Source: Prasinococcaceae sp. CCMP 1430 (taxonomy: Eukaryota > Prasinodermophyta > Palmophyllophyceae > Prasinococcales > Prasinococcaceae). From it: a stretch of 64,000 bases of DNA. The stretch covers positions 135,010-199,009 of the forward strand of contig RQSC01000518.1 in NCBI GenBank assembly GCA_013416795.1, written 5' to 3'. Positions 36,600-45,118 of the stretch are shown here, piece by piece. Both the position numbers and the translations under genes were made by a program. The notes under the pieces are model-generated. The model searched no databases and was not told the DNA's origin. It saw only the letters and a list, made by a program, of their open reading frames with translations. Every line of letters begins with the position of its first letter. Position 1 is the first letter of the stretch.

Positions 36600-37022
36600 A
36601 TGCTCGACCCGCTGAGCATTGCACTGATTTCGTTCGCGGCCGCGGGTGTGGGTGGCAGCATTGGCTTCGGTTGCGGCGCGGCCGCGCGGAAGCTTCGAGA
36701 CGACAGGCAGTGGCGTGCTCTCAACTCGCAGCTGTCGACGTATTTCGCGCGCCCGCGCGACTTCGAGCGACTGGCCATGGATGGCGACGGGTACGGACTT
36801 GACCTGTCCCACCTGTCCAAGGCGGACATGTGCGCGCCGCTAGGGGTGGAAGACAGCCTGCTGCCCGCATCGCACGGCAGCGCTTTCGTCGCGAGTAGCT
36901 CCAGTGCGACCGGTTGGAACTCGCGCAGCAACCCCTTGCGGGAGTCAGCTGAGGACCTCGCCTCGCAGGCGCACGTTGGGGGGGAGGACTTCGCCGTCGA
37001 TGTGGGCGAGCGCCGCAGATAG
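36600..37022 (+). CDS. Small N-terminally membrane-anchored protein, unidentified
   Basis: A single exon of 140 aa. It opens with a hydrophobic, Gly/Ala-rich helix (LSIALISFAAAGVGGSIGFG, residues 5-24), then a basic stretch (RKLRDDRQWRALNSQLSTYF). The remaining 85 residues are polar and Ser/Asp-rich and end GERRR. The layout is a signal-anchor with a cytosolic or stromal soluble tail. I recognise no family. It lies between the N gap and a convergent gene (342 bp between stops). Confidence 0.6.
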   Translation: MLDPLSIALISFAAAGVGGSIGFGCGAAARKLRDDRQWRALNSQLSTYFARPRDFERLAMDGDGYGLDLSHLSKADMCAPLGVEDSLLPASHGSAFVASSSSATGWNSRSNPLRESAEDLASQAHVGGEDFAVDVGERRR

Positions 37023-37364
37023 TGCACGCCAGCAGCAGCCGCACTCGCGAACGCACCGCCCTCGCACCTGCACTCTCTGCTGTACTGCGCGCCACCTATG
37101 TGTGCGTCCCCGCCCTTTTTTGTATATGGCACTCCGTTCGAGCTGAGAGCGACCGCGTCGCTCGTCGTAAGCATGGGAGCGTTTCCACGATGGTTTCGTG
37201 TGCGGACCGCCGCACGCGCAGATCTAGCTAGGGCCTGGGCGAACGTAGAGGACGGGTGAGGGGGGTAGCGCAGTCGCTCGGACATCTCTCTGCTGCCTTG
37301 TGTATTAACCTGGTGTGTGTGCGCGAGCGCGCGAGTTGCGCAAGTGGTGCGCGTACGCTCTCCC

Positions 37365-37712
37365 TCACCACGTATCGGCGTAGCCGCTGCTGTGCCAGAA
37401 CGCGAGCCGTCCTACCAGAAAGAAGACAATCGCGACGACCACGAAGGCGCCGAAGCCAATAGCCTCGTCGTCGTCGAGCAGGTTCGCGACGCTGCCCTCC
37501 TCCTCTCGCTCCACCTGCCCCAAGCGTGCTTTCAGCAGGTCCATGTCCGCCGTCGCGCCGGCACCGTCCTTGTCGGCCTCTTCTTCGCGCACGCCATCAC
37601 CCCCGTCGCCGGTCTCGCCGCGCACGACCACCGCTGCCCGCCGCGCCGCCCATCCCGGCCTCCGCCGCGCCGCCGCCCCCGCTGCGGCAACCGCCCGCGC
37701 CGCTGCCGCCAT
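37365..37712 (-). CDS. Small tail-anchored protein with plastid-style presequence
   Basis: A single exon of 115 aa from ATG 37712. The first 35 residues are Ala/Arg-rich with no acidic residues, as in a transit peptide. A Gly/Asp/Glu-rich linker follows, then LLKARLGQVEREEEGSVANL. The protein ends with one transmembrane helix (AIGFGAFVVVAIVFFLVGRL) and a short tail closing in YADTW. The size and topology fit a small thylakoid or envelope protein, but I recognise no named subunit. Wholly intronless. Confidence 0.6.
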   Translation of the reverse strand: MAAAARAVAAAGAAARRRPGWAARRAAVVVRGETGDGGDGVREEEADKDGAGATADMDLLKARLGQVEREEEGSVANLLDDDEAIGFGAFVVVAIVFFLVGRLAFWHSSGYADTW

Positions 37713-38415
37713 GAGCGACCGCCGCGCCGCGCGCCCTGCGCGCCCCGCCCCGGACCAGACGCTCCCGCCCTTTCTATGACCCGTCCCCCGAGGTCCCTCC
37801 CCTGCCGCTCGCGCGGGGCCCCGCCTTGTGGCGCCCCTCCCCGCCCACCCTCCCACTGACACAAGCGCTGGCGCTGGCGCTGGCGCTCCTGCTGCTGCGC
37901 TCTGCGCGCGCGCGCGCCGCGCCCCCAGGCGAGCGGATAAAACCCTTGCGGGCTCGTGCACCTGAGGAGGGTGCCGCGCTCGCCGCACGCGCGGAGTTGC
38001 GAACTGATGGTGATGACCGGGCTGGTCAACCAGAACTGCACCCGCGAGCTCCATTAGGGTTGCGATTGTAAGGGTTTGGATGGCGCCCTCATTTTTCGAT
38101 CGCGATCGACGTGCGTGCCGATCGGATCGGGGGGGGGCGGTCGAGGCGCGCGGCGTGCGACACGGTGGCTGAGAGAGGGGCCTCGGGAGTGCGCTCAAGG
38201 GCTGCGTCGGTGACCGCGCGCACTGTCTCTTCGTCGCTCCCGCGGCGTCGCGCGCGCGCGCGGACGAGAGGCGGCGACGGAGAGCAGCGGCGACGGTCTT
38301 GCTCTCGTGCTGGTGGTTTGCTTTAAATTTTCTGCTACAGTAAGTTCGGTCGTGTGGCATGCGTCTGCGCACACTCAGGGGCTGCGTGCTAGATGATGAT
38401 GTGATGGCACTCTAT
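37713..38415. other. Intergenic region with telobox-like motifs
   Basis: No ORF supported. It contains TTAGGGTT (about 38056) and AAGGGTTT (about 38070), resembling the plant promoter telobox AAACCCTA. It also has GATC-rich short repeats (38097-38130) and an AT-rich patch (TTTAAATTTTC, about 38322). Confidence 0.5.
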
Positions 38416-40304
38416 CTACTCGTGGTTCTTGTGTGTATACGCCGTCCCCCTGTAGACGAACGAAGGCGCCTGTGTGGGCGCGCTAGCCCTGAAGGATGGG
38501 GGAGGCGTCAAAGTGGTAGGTGAAGGCACGCCAGCTGACCCCACCAGCTCAGCAGCAGGCACCGAAGGGTCGAGCATGGAAAGGGGAGCCAGTGGTTGTG
38601 GGTGGAGGTGGTGCGTCGCCGCTGTTGAGGGAAGCGTCTGAGGCCAGGCGGTGTGGATGTGGCCATGCACGGTGTTGGTGGTCGGTGACAGCTGCGGCGC
38701 GCCGATGGTGGGCGGCGCGCCCGCTGCAGCGATCGCTACTTGGTGCGGCGGGGCTGCAAGTGATAGGCCGCCATCTCCGAACGAGGCACCTGCGAGTGCC
38801 TGATCGAACGTCTGCGGTGGCGAGTGTCCGTATCGCTGTGGGGAATGGTTGTGCCCGATTGGGGACAAGCTCGGCGGCGTGTGGGCTTGCGCGTGCCCGA
38901 ACGGCGCATGTGCCGCCACGTGCAGGCTGGTGCCGCCGAACGGCAGCACGCTGGCGGGTGTCGCCAGCGGTGACACGGGTGGCTTGTGCTGCATCGGCAG
39001 TGGTGGTGGTGGCATTTGCGCGAGCTGCTGGTGGTGGTGTGCCGCCTGCCCCTGCTGCTGGCGCACGGCGGCATGCTGCGCGGCCTGCGCGGCCTGCGCC
39101 GCGCGCTGCTGTGCCTGCGTAATGGCTTCGGGCGCGATGGGGCTCGGCAAGGGCTCCACTACCGATGTGTTGGTGGGGAGGTGGTTGTGCTGGCCCTCGT
39201 AGACGGTGATGATCTGCGCAGGGTTGTTGGGGTGTCGCTCCATGTGCTTGCGCACGTTGCATCCCGGGTGGGTGCATTTGAAGTAGGAGCGCGGGTACTT
39301 GTTGTTCTTCAAAGACTTCTGGCCGTACTTCCTCCAGCGGTACCCGTCGCGTCCGATCTCGTGCGCGTCGAACGCGGGATGCGCGCCTGCGCGGCCCCCG
39401 GAGCTGTGGCCGCTGCTTCCGGGCGAGGTCGTCGAGTGGTCGCCCTTGCGGGCCTTTTTCGCTGGGGGCTCGCACTCAGTGGCGGTCGCGTCCTCCCCCG
39501 CGTTCGCGAGGCGCAGCTGGTCGTCGGCGGGCGTCCCAGCCGCCGTGGGCGAGACCGATGACTGCTTGCGCGCGCCTTGCGTGGCCTCGGGGGTGGGGGG
39601 TGGAGCATCGCTCATCGAGTACACCGTGGTGATGGATTGCGCCTCCACGCGCGCGCGCAGCTGCTCCGGCGACGCACTGCTGGGCTCGTGGTTGTGCTTG
39701 CCCTCGTAGGTGACGCTCAGCACCTCGGTGTCGGACTTCTCGACCTTGCGGCGCGCGGTGCACCCCTTGACGGTGCAGCGATAGTAGCTGCGCATGACCG
39801 GAATCTTCTCCGCGCCGTGGATGGGCTGGCCAAGCGCATCCCTCGGCAGCACGTAGCCGTGCTTCTGCCCGTACTTCCTCCACGAGTAGCCGTCAGTCAC
39901 TACGATTAAACAGGCAGGTTGTTGGTGCGCCGTCAGCACTCGCAATAGCGTACGCCGATAGCGAGTGCGGGGGCGACCAAACCGAGCGCGGGCGCTCGCG
40001 CCGCACCCCTGAGCTTGAAGCCGTTGCTGTACACGGACGCGACCGTCCCCTGCCGCCCGATGAGCGTCCCAGCCGGCTGTAGCGTGCCGCCCGACTGCAC
40101 GGGCTGGAAGTCGGCCGAGGGGCCTGGCAGCGAGCCAGTTGCGCCCGGAGCGGGCGCATCGGTGGCGGTGGCCCCGGAGCGCCCCTGCGTCACCGGCGTC
40201 GCCTGCGTCGCAGCCATGGCTAGCGCCTGTTGGCGATCAGGGTCGTCCACCAGCTGCATCGCCCGCGCGGGAACGTTTCCGGCGCCCCCCCCGGCGGACG
40301 CCAT
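38416..40304 (-). CDS. WRKY: Group I WRKY transcription factor (two WRKY domains)
   Basis: Exon 1 is 40007..40304 and exon 2 is 38416..39899, joined in phase 1 (GTGCGG donor, TCGTAG acceptor), giving 593 aa. Both domains keep the DNA-contacting WRKYGQK, bind W-box DNA and coordinate zinc. The N-terminal domain (residues about 101-170) reads DGYSWRKYGQK, then an insertion of about 12 residues before RSYYRC, and has C-x4-C-x21-H-x-H. The C-terminal domain (about 280-340) is canonical, with RSYFKCTHPGCNVRKH and C-x4-C-x23-H-x-H. Exon 1 contains FQPVQSGG and GFKLR, a typical Pro/Ser-type N-terminus. The long C-terminal half is Gln/His/Pro-rich and probably activating. Two-domain proteins with an intron before the first WRKY are the ancestral green-lineage type. 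Confidence 0.92.
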
Positions 40305-41228
40305 CACGCGCTGTCAGCTGCACCAAATGTAGCAGTCGCCACCAGCCCACCCCTGCGGCCGGCGCTGGAGGAGCACAGCACGCGGCGACGCGGCGGCTGC
40401 CGGTCTCCGGGAGTTGGAGGCGGTGCCAGCAAAGCGGTGCGCGCGTGCTATGTGGCACGCCGCGCGCGACATGCCCCCCGCCCGCCCCTCCTGCCCGCAG
40501 CAAGAGCCGCTCTCGGGCGCCGGCGCTCGCGCGCTCGCCGCGCGCGGCCTCCGCGCGTTCGCGNTTGCAAGAGTCCCGCAGAGCGTACCAGGAGCGCGCC
40601 CGAGACTGCCAGCCAGCCAACGCGGTAGGCGGACACACAGGAGGGAGGGGGGGGGCATGCGCGCGCCTGCCGCCGCCACCGAGGACCGCACGCGCCGCCG
40701 CGGCCCCGCCGCCTGCGCACACCCCGGCTTTGTGTCTGCAATTGTGCGCGGCAGGACGTACAGTACCATCATGGCACAGTACTGTGCCATGATGGCACTG
40801 TACAGGATACCGTATCGGACAGTGACCATCGAGACTGACCGGCGCAGAGATCGCAGAGAGGTGCTGACGCCGAGGTCCGCCCATACCCCGGACGTGGCGA
40901 CCACCCTCGATCGAGCCGGAAGCGCGGACAATGCTCGAATTGCAGATCGGAATGGGGGCGACGAAAAAAAAGGCAGTGGTCAAATCGTTTGGCATTAATG
41001 GGTTGGTCGCCGAGCTGCTTGGCGCAGCGTGTGTTTCGAGGCACAGCGGCAGCGCTGAATTTTTTTGGCGTGGTGGCGCAGCAGAGAGCCAGAGTGCGCG
41101 CCGTCAAGCCGCGGGGCCTCTCCTCCCACCCGGCCGGCGCCCCGCGGTCGTCGCGCCGGTCGCGCGGTCCCAGCCGGTGCCCACGCGCCGCCGCGGCATC
41201 TGGTAGCGCCCCCCAGCCAGCGGTGGCC
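40305..41228. other. Divergent intergenic region, WRKY / MSP-like gene
   Basis: GC-rich, with one ambiguous base at 40564. The frames here are not protein-like. It carries the 46-bp palindrome at 40758-40803. No tRNA or other RNA gene is recognised. Confidence 0.55.
40758..40803. repeat. 46-bp near-perfect palindrome
   Basis: The arms start GTACAGTACCATCATGGCAC and its complement, with no loop and a symmetry centre between 40780 and 40781. Only one base pair breaks the symmetry (A at 40765 against G at 40796). It lies about 455 bp before the WRKY start and about 425 bp before the MSP-like start. It could form a cruciform, bind a dimeric factor or be a transposon remnant. Confidence 0.93.
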
Positions 41229-42329
41229 ATGGCCACCGGCGATTCGGACGGACTCCCGGAGGAGAGGGCTGCCAAGAGGGCGCGCCAGTGGTACTCGTTG
41301 TGGAGCGAGGCGTGCGAGAAGGCGGGCCGGCCCGGCGCGGCGCGCGCGGGCGCCACGCTCGCTGCGCACGACGCAGCGTGCCGCAAGGGAGCGGCGCCCG
41401 CGGTCCCAGTCGCGGTGCGCTCGCCCGGCGGTGCCGTCACGGCCCTGGCGACGCCGGTCGCGGTTGTGGAGGCGAGCGCCGACGCTGGCGCGGTGGCCGT
41501 CGCGTCGTGCTGCTTCAACCAGGCCAACGACCCGTCACACGAGGTGCCGGCGCTGCACGCGGTGCCCGCCACGCACCTGGAGCTCGCGCTGCCACCCCCG
41601 AGCCCGCAGTGGGGTGCTTCGCGCTACTCGGAGGGCACGCTGCTCCTGCGCAACCCATCGAGCGACAGCGAGGTCGCCTTCGCGGCGACGGTCGAGGACG
41701 CACACGGAGGGCGCACGCCCGGCGCGATCGCGGTGCTGTCGCCGCAGGTTGGGCTAGTGCCGTGCTGCGCCACAGGTGCGGGCGTCGCGCCTGCCTTTGT
41801 GCCTTTATCATTTTCCCGCACTGCCCAGGGGGATGTACGAACTGACGGCGACTACTATCCCCCCCCCCCCTCCACACGCACGCACGCTTTCGGCACGCTT
41901 TCTTTGCTTCGCGCGGTCTGTGCCACACGCACGTGCGCGCGCTCTCGACGTTCACGCGTATCGTCGCCAACTCCTCGCACTGCCAACGCAGTCGCTGTGC
42001 GCGTGTCGGTCCGGGACGACGCGTTGCCGCGCGCACCCACGGGCGGGGCGGGCGGCTCGACCAGTGACTCCGCCGCCAGTCCCACGGGTGACACGACGGC
42101 CGTCACGCTGCGCGTGCTAAGCGCCTTCACGCCGAAGGAAGGGGAGCTCGCGGGAGTCGACCGCGGCCACATGGACGCGTTCGACAGGCTTTGGCAGTCG
42201 GGCGCGAGGGACGCCGCTGCGCACGCGCGCCGACACTCGCTACCGGGAAGCGGCGACGCGGGCGGCAAGGACGCCAAGTACGCGCGCGTCGCGGTCCTGA
42301 CCTTGCCGCTGCAGGCGCGTGTGCGCTGA
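41229..42329 (+). CDS. MSP/VAP-like domain protein
   Basis: Exons are 41229..41775 and 41992..42329 (GTGCGG donor, ACGCAG acceptor, phase 1), giving 294 aa. Removing the intron is preferred because it restores a beta-sandwich: LELALPPPSPQWG, EGTLLLRNPSSDSEVAFAAT, IAVLSPQVGLVPCCAT and VAVRVSVRDD. This is the strand order of an MSP (major sperm protein/VAP) domain, roughly residues 110-200. Without splicing, a Pro- and Arg-rich non-conserved stretch interrupts this fold. The N-terminus (ERAAKRARQWYSLWSEACEKAG) is basic and helical. There is no C-terminal membrane anchor as in VAP proteins. MSP domains bind FFAT-type peptides or self-assemble; that function is inferred only from the fold. Confidence 0.6.
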   Translation: MATGDSDGLPEERAAKRARQWYSLWSEACEKAGRPGAARAGATLAAHDAACRKGAAPAVPVAVRSPGGAVTALATPVAVVEASADAGAVAVASCCFNQANDPSHEVPALHAVPATHLELALPPPSPQWGASRYSEGTLLLRNPSSDSEVAFAATVEDAHGGRTPGAIAVLSPQVGLVPCCATGAGVAPAFVPLSFSRTAQGDVRTDGDYYPPPPSTRTHAFGTLSLLRAVCATRTCARSRRSRVSSPTPRTANAVAVRVSVRDDALPRAPTGGAGGSTSDSAASPTGDTTAVTLRVLSAFTPKEGELAGVDRGHMDAFDRLWQSGARDAAAHARRHSLPGSGDAGGKDAKYARVAVLTLPLQARVR

Positions 42330-42452
42330 TCGAAGGGGCGACGAGAGCGTTCAAGCACTATATATACAGGTTTACGCCACACGCGATAAGACGACGAGCG
42401 GGTTCTCTCTCACCGGGCTAAACGCGGTCCATTTAGCCCGAGTGTCAGCTCC

Positions 42453-44480
42453 TCAGTAGCTCGTACCGGTCTTGCGGTGGTGCACAGCCGTGAGCGCGTT
42501 CGGCTGGAGGACCTTCCCGTCCGTCACAGTGGCGTACACCACCCAGTGGTCGCCCGCCTCCATGCGCTTGACCACCTTGCACTCCACCACCGAAGCGGCC
42601 TTGGGCAGCACGACGCAGCCGTTGGCCGCCTCGGTCGTGCCTTCTATGGCCGCGAAGCGGTCCTCACCCGGCGCGAAGGGCTTGCTCATTGCCTTGATGT
42701 ACTCCATCGCATGCTCCTCGCTGAGCACGTTGAGGGCAAAGTCCTGGCCCTTGGTGCAGAACGCCTCTACCGCGCGGTCTTTCTTGACGGCCACCGTGAG
42801 GCCCGGCGGCACGAAGGTCGCCTGGCTCACCCAGCTCGCGAGCATGCCGCTGGTGGCCCCGCCGTCCTTCGACTTCGTGGTGAGCACGCACAGCGAGCCC
42901 ACCACGCGCCCCATCGCGCGCTCGACGTCACCCACGTTTGCGGCCGACTGCCGCTGCGAGAGCACCTGCTGGCGGTCCTGGCGGATGCGCCTCTTGCGCA
43001 CCGCCTGGCCCATGTCAGTGCCGCTCTCCTCGCACACCTGCAGGTCCTTGTCCGCGGGTGTGAACTTGACGCGGATGGGGTCGAACGCCAGCTTGTACCC
43101 GCCGTCTCGGAGGCGACGCTCCAGCTCATCGACGGCCTCGCCCGACCAGCCGAAGGAGCCGAACACGCCGCAGGGCTTCTCGCGCGTCGTCGGATCCGAC
43201 AGGATTGCACCCAGCGCCTCCTTGACGGGGGTGGGCATGTGGCCGCCGATCGTCGGGCTGCCAATGGCGAAGGCGTCGCACTCGCTCACAGCGGCCGCCA
43301 CCTCGGTGCTGCTCATGAACTCGCAATTGAGACTCTCGACGCCCACGCCGGTCTTGATGGCACCGCGCGCGATGGCCTGCGCGAGCGACGATGTGTTTCC
43401 ATACGCCGACGCGTAGAGCACCGCCACGCGGCCGCGCAACGCGTCCGCCGCGCGCCTCTCCGCCCACTTGCCGTAGTCGCGCACGAGCTCTGCCAGGCCG
43501 GCGTGCACGACCGGCCCGTGCATCGGCGCGATGGTCACAATCTTGGCGGCCGCGGACTCGCCCTCTGCGCCTTCGCTGGACGCGCAGAGGCCGAGGCGCT
43601 GCAGCGCAGCCTTGGCCTGCCGCGCGGCCGGCGCGAGCATGCAGTCGAAGTAGTGACGCCAGTCCTCGCCGAACTCGTCGAACGCCGCGAGGCCATCGTC
43701 GGTGGGAGCGTCAGTCGCCACATGCGCACTGAAGAACTTCGAGCTGAACAGCGTCCCCGACTGCGTCTCACGCACGCACATAAGGTCGGGCCAGCGCGGC
43801 GTCGCAGCGGCGTAGAACTGCAGCGCCCGCCCGCCGCCGAGGTCCAGCTCGTCGCCCGTCTTGACGCTCTCCAGGACGCACAACTCGAGCGCCTCCGCGT
43901 GCAATGACTCCTCGACCGTGCGCAGCGCCGCAGGGGAGCACAGCACGCGCACGCTGCCGGCCGGAGCACCCGCGTTGCGAAGCGCCGTCAGCACGCCCTC
44001 GAGCGTCTGGCACCGCTTGGGGTCGATGTGCGTCAGCACGATGGCGATGCCCGAACCCCCCTTCGCGATGACATCCACGTCCGCCGCGCCGAGCATCTCG
44101 ACGAACGCTGCGACGAACGCGCGGTCGGGCACGTCCACCAGCACCTTGCGCGGCGCAGTGCCCTCGCCCTCGCCGTCGACGACGTAGGCGTTCTCCGTGG
44201 TGCCACGCTTGAGGTTGTACTCAATCTCAAACTTGAAGCTGTCGCCCGCGCGTCCGCGCACGAGAGACACGCCCGGCGCGATCTCCGCGGCGGTCACGTC
44301 CGCCTCTGCCGGCGGGGGCTTCGACGGCGGCGGGCCGCCCTGCGGCGGGCCGCCCTTGCCCTGCGCCTGCGCCTGCGCCGCCGGCACGGCGTACGAGCGG
44401 TGCGCTGCCGCACCGCGCGCCGCCCCAGCCCCGGCGGTGCGGTGCGGGCGGCCCGCGGTCGCGCGCCCAAATCGCCACAT
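42453..44480 (-). CDS. FLVA: Flavodiiron protein A, plastid (FLVA; Flv1-like)
   Basis: FLVA is one subunit of the plastid pair that reduces O2 to water using electrons downstream of photosystem I. A single exon of 675 aa from ATG 44480; an Ala/Arg/Pro-rich N-terminus of about 60 residues is the transit peptide. Domains in order are metallo-beta-lactamase-like (about 75-330), flavodoxin (about 350-505, VAVLYASAYGNTSS binds FMN) and C-terminal flavin reductase (about 520-675), the layout of cyanobacterial class C proteins. Canonical diiron ligands are replaced: HxExDH reads THIDPKR and the later Asp site reads SSKFFSAH, as in Flv1-type partners. Divergent from FLVB. The short tail ends HHRKTGTSY. 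Confidence 0.9.
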   Translation of the reverse strand: MWRFGRATAGRPHRTAGAGAARGAAAHRSYAVPAAQAQAQGKGGPPQGGPPPSKPPPAEADVTAAEIAPGVSLVRGRAGDSFKFEIEYNLKRGTTENAYVVDGEGEGTAPRKVLVDVPDRAFVAAFVEMLGAADVDVIAKGGSGIAIVLTHIDPKRCQTLEGVLTALRNAGAPAGSVRVLCSPAALRTVEESLHAEALELCVLESVKTGDELDLGGGRALQFYAAATPRWPDLMCVRETQSGTLFSSKFFSAHVATDAPTDDGLAAFDEFGEDWRHYFDCMLAPAARQAKAALQRLGLCASSEGAEGESAAAKIVTIAPMHGPVVHAGLAELVRDYGKWAERRAADALRGRVAVLYASAYGNTSSLAQAIARGAIKTGVGVESLNCEFMSSTEVAAAVSECDAFAIGSPTIGGHMPTPVKEALGAILSDPTTREKPCGVFGSFGWSGEAVDELERRLRDGGYKLAFDPIRVKFTPADKDLQVCEESGTDMGQAVRKRRIRQDRQQVLSQRQSAANVGDVERAMGRVVGSLCVLTTKSKDGGATSGMLASWVSQATFVPPGLTVAVKKDRAVEAFCTKGQDFALNVLSEEHAMEYIKAMSKPFAPGEDRFAAIEGTTEAANGCVVLPKAASVVECKVVKRMEAGDHWVVYATVTDGKVLQPNALTAVHHRKTGTSY

Positions 44481-45118
44481 CACATCAATCAAGCGCCGCG
44501 CAACACTCCCCACCCTCGTCGTGCACCGCCGCACCTCCCCGGCCGGACGGCATTTTCATCCCCAGCCAGATCCAGCCAGAGCGAGACGGACCGACCGATT
44601 GATCCATCGATCGGTGGATCTTTCGATCACTCCCGGCCGGGACGAAATGGGTCCTAGTGTTCATCGTGCACTCCGTCAGTCATTCGCCCAGTCATTCGGT
44701 CGGTCCCGCGGCCCCCCGCGGATCCGACGCCCGGAGCGCAGATCCAGGAAGGGAACCATGGATTTGTGGATTGCATCAGTCGGTCGGACCACCGCCGCGC
44801 GCGCGCCGGCCGGATCCGGATCCGATCCTAAACCCTATCCGCTCCCGCGCGCGCGCGCGCGCGCGGCGTTCGAGTTGCTATGAGAGCTGCATGCAAGTGT
44901 TTGCGGTTTACGCCCCCGGGTGGCGAGCGCTGGCGCGTGTGGCTGGAAGCTGCTGTGGCGCGGCCCGGGTCCGGCAGGGGATGAACCCGTGCGCGCGCGG
45001 GAGCCCGGCGCGAGGTGGGGCTTGACCGTGGGATGTTTACCAGGGTGGAGCGTGCGTCGAGCAGCGGCAGGGCCAACCAAGGTGATTTCGTTTCGCCGGC
45101 GGGCGGCGGGGCGGAGGC
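44481..45118. promoter_or_regulatory. Shared FLVA/FLVB intergenic (putative bidirectional promoter)
   Basis: About 640 bp separates the FLVA start from the open FLVB frame. It holds a near-palindromic GATCCATCGATCGGTGGATC (about 44602-44621), CAGTCATTCG-type direct repeats (about 44676-44700), GGTCGG repeats and a telobox AAACCCTA (about 44829-44836). The head-to-head layout suggests joint control of the two subunits. No transcription start is visible. Confidence 0.5.

Noticed and set aside
40758-40803. MITE or foldback transposon
   Set aside because: No clear target-site duplication beside the palindrome and no internal spacer; kept only as a possibility.
41776-41991. Reading the MSP-like gene through its middle as one exon (446-aa frame)
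   Set aside because: The inserted Pro/Arg-rich sequence breaks the beta-sandwich, while splicing with GTGCGG and ACGCAG in phase 1 restores it.
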